Positions 62,480 through 64,000 of a stretch of DNA of 64,000 nucleotides are shown piece after piece. The position numbers were made by a program, and so were the translations under genes. The DNA comes from Tetrahymena elliotti 4EA (Eukaryota; Ciliophora; Oligohymenophorea; Hymenostomatida; Tetrahymenidae): assembly GCA_000231825.2 (NCBI GenBank), contig JH720294.1, positions 2,698,654 through 2,762,653 of the forward strand, written 5' to 3'. How positions within the stretch are numbered: position 1 is the first letter of the stretch; the number at the start of each line of letters is the position of its first letter. The notes under the pieces were generated by a model. The model searched no databases and was not told where the DNA came from. It saw only the letters and a program-made list of their open reading frames with translations.

Positions 62480-63668
62480 AAATTGAAATCAATAGAGCTA
62501 TTATTTTATTATCGTGAAGGATCCTTCTATCCTCATATCTTTAAATTCTAATTATACTAACAATACCTCATAAAGTTCTGATCTACTGTATGATTATTAC
62601 CAAAAAATTTCTAGAGACTTTTTTATTTTAAATAACAATGACAAGATTCTAATAGATACAAAATTACTTGATTATCTAGAATAAATTATTTTAATGTAAA
62701 AATTTAAGTTGCAATAAGAGTTTATTTACTCAATAACCTAACAGAGCACAATTTGATATTAGGGTGAATGGAAATTTATTAAATTTTGTTTCTTTTATTG
62801 CATTTTATCAATCAACTATTCTAAAGATAAAAAGATTTCTATTAACATAAAAATATAAATTATGTATTTATTAAAAATAATTTTTGTAAAAAAACTCACT
62901 AAAACACTGTAATAACAAAAAATGAAAAATTTTATCAAAAAAGAAAGAAACTAAGCATTTATTTTATTTAGTTAACTTGACAAGCTTAAATATTTGTTCT
63001 AAAGGTAAAATTATAAATTTAGAAATCAAAAATTATAATTTAGATTGATTACATAAATAGATTAATTTAGAATGTTTATGCGTTTGGGTTGATAAAAATA
63101 CTATTTCTTTTAATTAACTTACATAATCAAAGTATATCTATGCTAAAAAAATTGATTACTTAAATTTGAATACATATAATTAATGCTTGAAAGGATAGAT
63201 AGAGTCACTGATTCTAAAAGTAAAAATTAAAAAGACAAATTCAAACTTAATTAATCATTTTGAAAATCGATTGTCTAACAAACAGACAACGAACTACTTA
63301 AATTCATTTTTGTAAACAATAATAAATCTTTTGAAATCTTCTAAATGTAAGAAGATTTTAGAACTCAAATTCATATATTTTACTATTTTTTTACAAGAGC
63401 TATCATACTCAAAGTTTATTTTGAAAGTTTTTTATTTTATATTGCCTAAAATTTATTAAATGCAGGAAAGTGTAAGCAAGATATTTCTTAAAAATGTATT
63501 TTTAGTCTTAGTAAAAGCAAGCTTAGAAACATTGTACTGCAATACTACAAATTAAAAATATGCAAAACACTACTTTCTTTAGTGTAAAAATAAAGATTCA
63601 AATTTTTGAGCAATCAAATTTCAAACCACAAAAACTAATTATTAAGTTTATAGGGTAAGATAAAATGA
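62480..63668 (+). pseudogene. Probable gene relic or unsolved multi-exon gene
   Basis: Two protein-like open stretches on the plus strand. The first, about 62495-62755, contains SSDLLYDYYQKISRDFFILN and LLDYLEQIILMQKFKLQQEF, and stops at TGA. The second, about 63258-63668, contains NELLKFIFVNNNKSFEIF, FLFYIAQNLLNAGKCKQDIS and LRNIVLQYYKLKICKTLL, ending QLLSLQGKIK and TGA at 63666-63668. Neither has a good start codon, although an ATG at about 63344 would give 108 residues. They may be exons of one gene or fragments of a dead one. No family recognised. Confidence 0.35.
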
Positions 63669-64000
63669 ATATCCAAAAGCATATGAAATATCTAACTAAT
63701 TTAGTATGATAATTTTTAATTTATCTGGGGAGACCTTAAATAAGTGAAGATTGTAAAAAAGGTGATGTCTTTAAAGTTAAGATGTGGAATTAATTTCATT
63801 TATGTAAGAATAAATTTAAACTCACCTATCCTATCCCACAGCTTAAAACGATATCTTTTTCTCAAAAAAAAAATAAAAGAAAACAAAAAATACAATTTCA
63901 ATAAGTGATTAAAGTTGCTTACTAATTAAAAAATTAAGTATTGCTTATTTGATTGAAAATAAATAAGTAGGATTTTAATTTATTTTTGGAAAACTGAAGA
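63669..64000. other. Window end; no gene seen
   Basis: AT-rich sequence up to the right edge, with no frame or repeat that can be supported. Confidence 0.45.

Overview
The window looks like macronuclear DNA of a ciliate of the Tetrahymena type. The real genes are open only when TAA and TAG are read as glutamine and TGA is the sole stop. Intergenic DNA is extremely AT-rich, introns are short with GTAA...TTTAG borders, and no Tetrahymena chromosome-breakage sequence (TAAACCAACCTCTTT) was seen by eye. Because of this code a standard-code ORF scan misses almost every gene; the models below were read by hand, so exon borders in multi-exon genes are approximate unless stated as exact.

Layout. 1-7 kb, minus strand: the 5' part of an armadillo-repeat gene running off the left edge, then the 19S proteasome lid subunit RPN6. 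8-13.5 kb, plus: two tandem POT1/TEBP-alpha telomere end-binding paralogues. 14.7-16.7 kb: an intronless protein with two FHA domains. 18.4-22.6 kb, minus: a codon-biased repetitive coiled-coil protein interrupted by an assembly gap whose two edges are copies of the same repeat. 24.2-24.8 kb: a possible two-helix membrane protein. 27.8-31.7 kb, minus: a 1,282-residue FG-type nucleoporin built on LFSN/LFxN rather than GLFG motifs.

33.7-55 kb is the accessory part. It holds a truncated kinase-LRR pseudogene, an apparently active protein kinase, an LRR gene that begins with a kinase C-lobe remnant, a pseudokinase-TPR protein, a secreted protein with two MACPF domains, a satellite of about 300-bp units, a decayed kinase next to a second LRR gene that contains a nearly fresh in-frame duplication, and a frame-broken LRR gene on the opposite strand. 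Shared sequence shows that this block grew by local duplication and deletion.

56.3-57.7 kb: the 20S proteasome catalytic subunit beta5 (PSMB5/PRE2), with four exons solved exactly. 58.8-59.2 kb, minus: a 74-residue two-exon membrane microprotein. The last 4 kb hold only protein-like fragments broken by TGA codons and frame changes. RPN6 and beta5 work in one complex, but lie 50 kb apart and show no sign of co-regulation here. No rRNA, convincing tRNA or CRISPR was seen.
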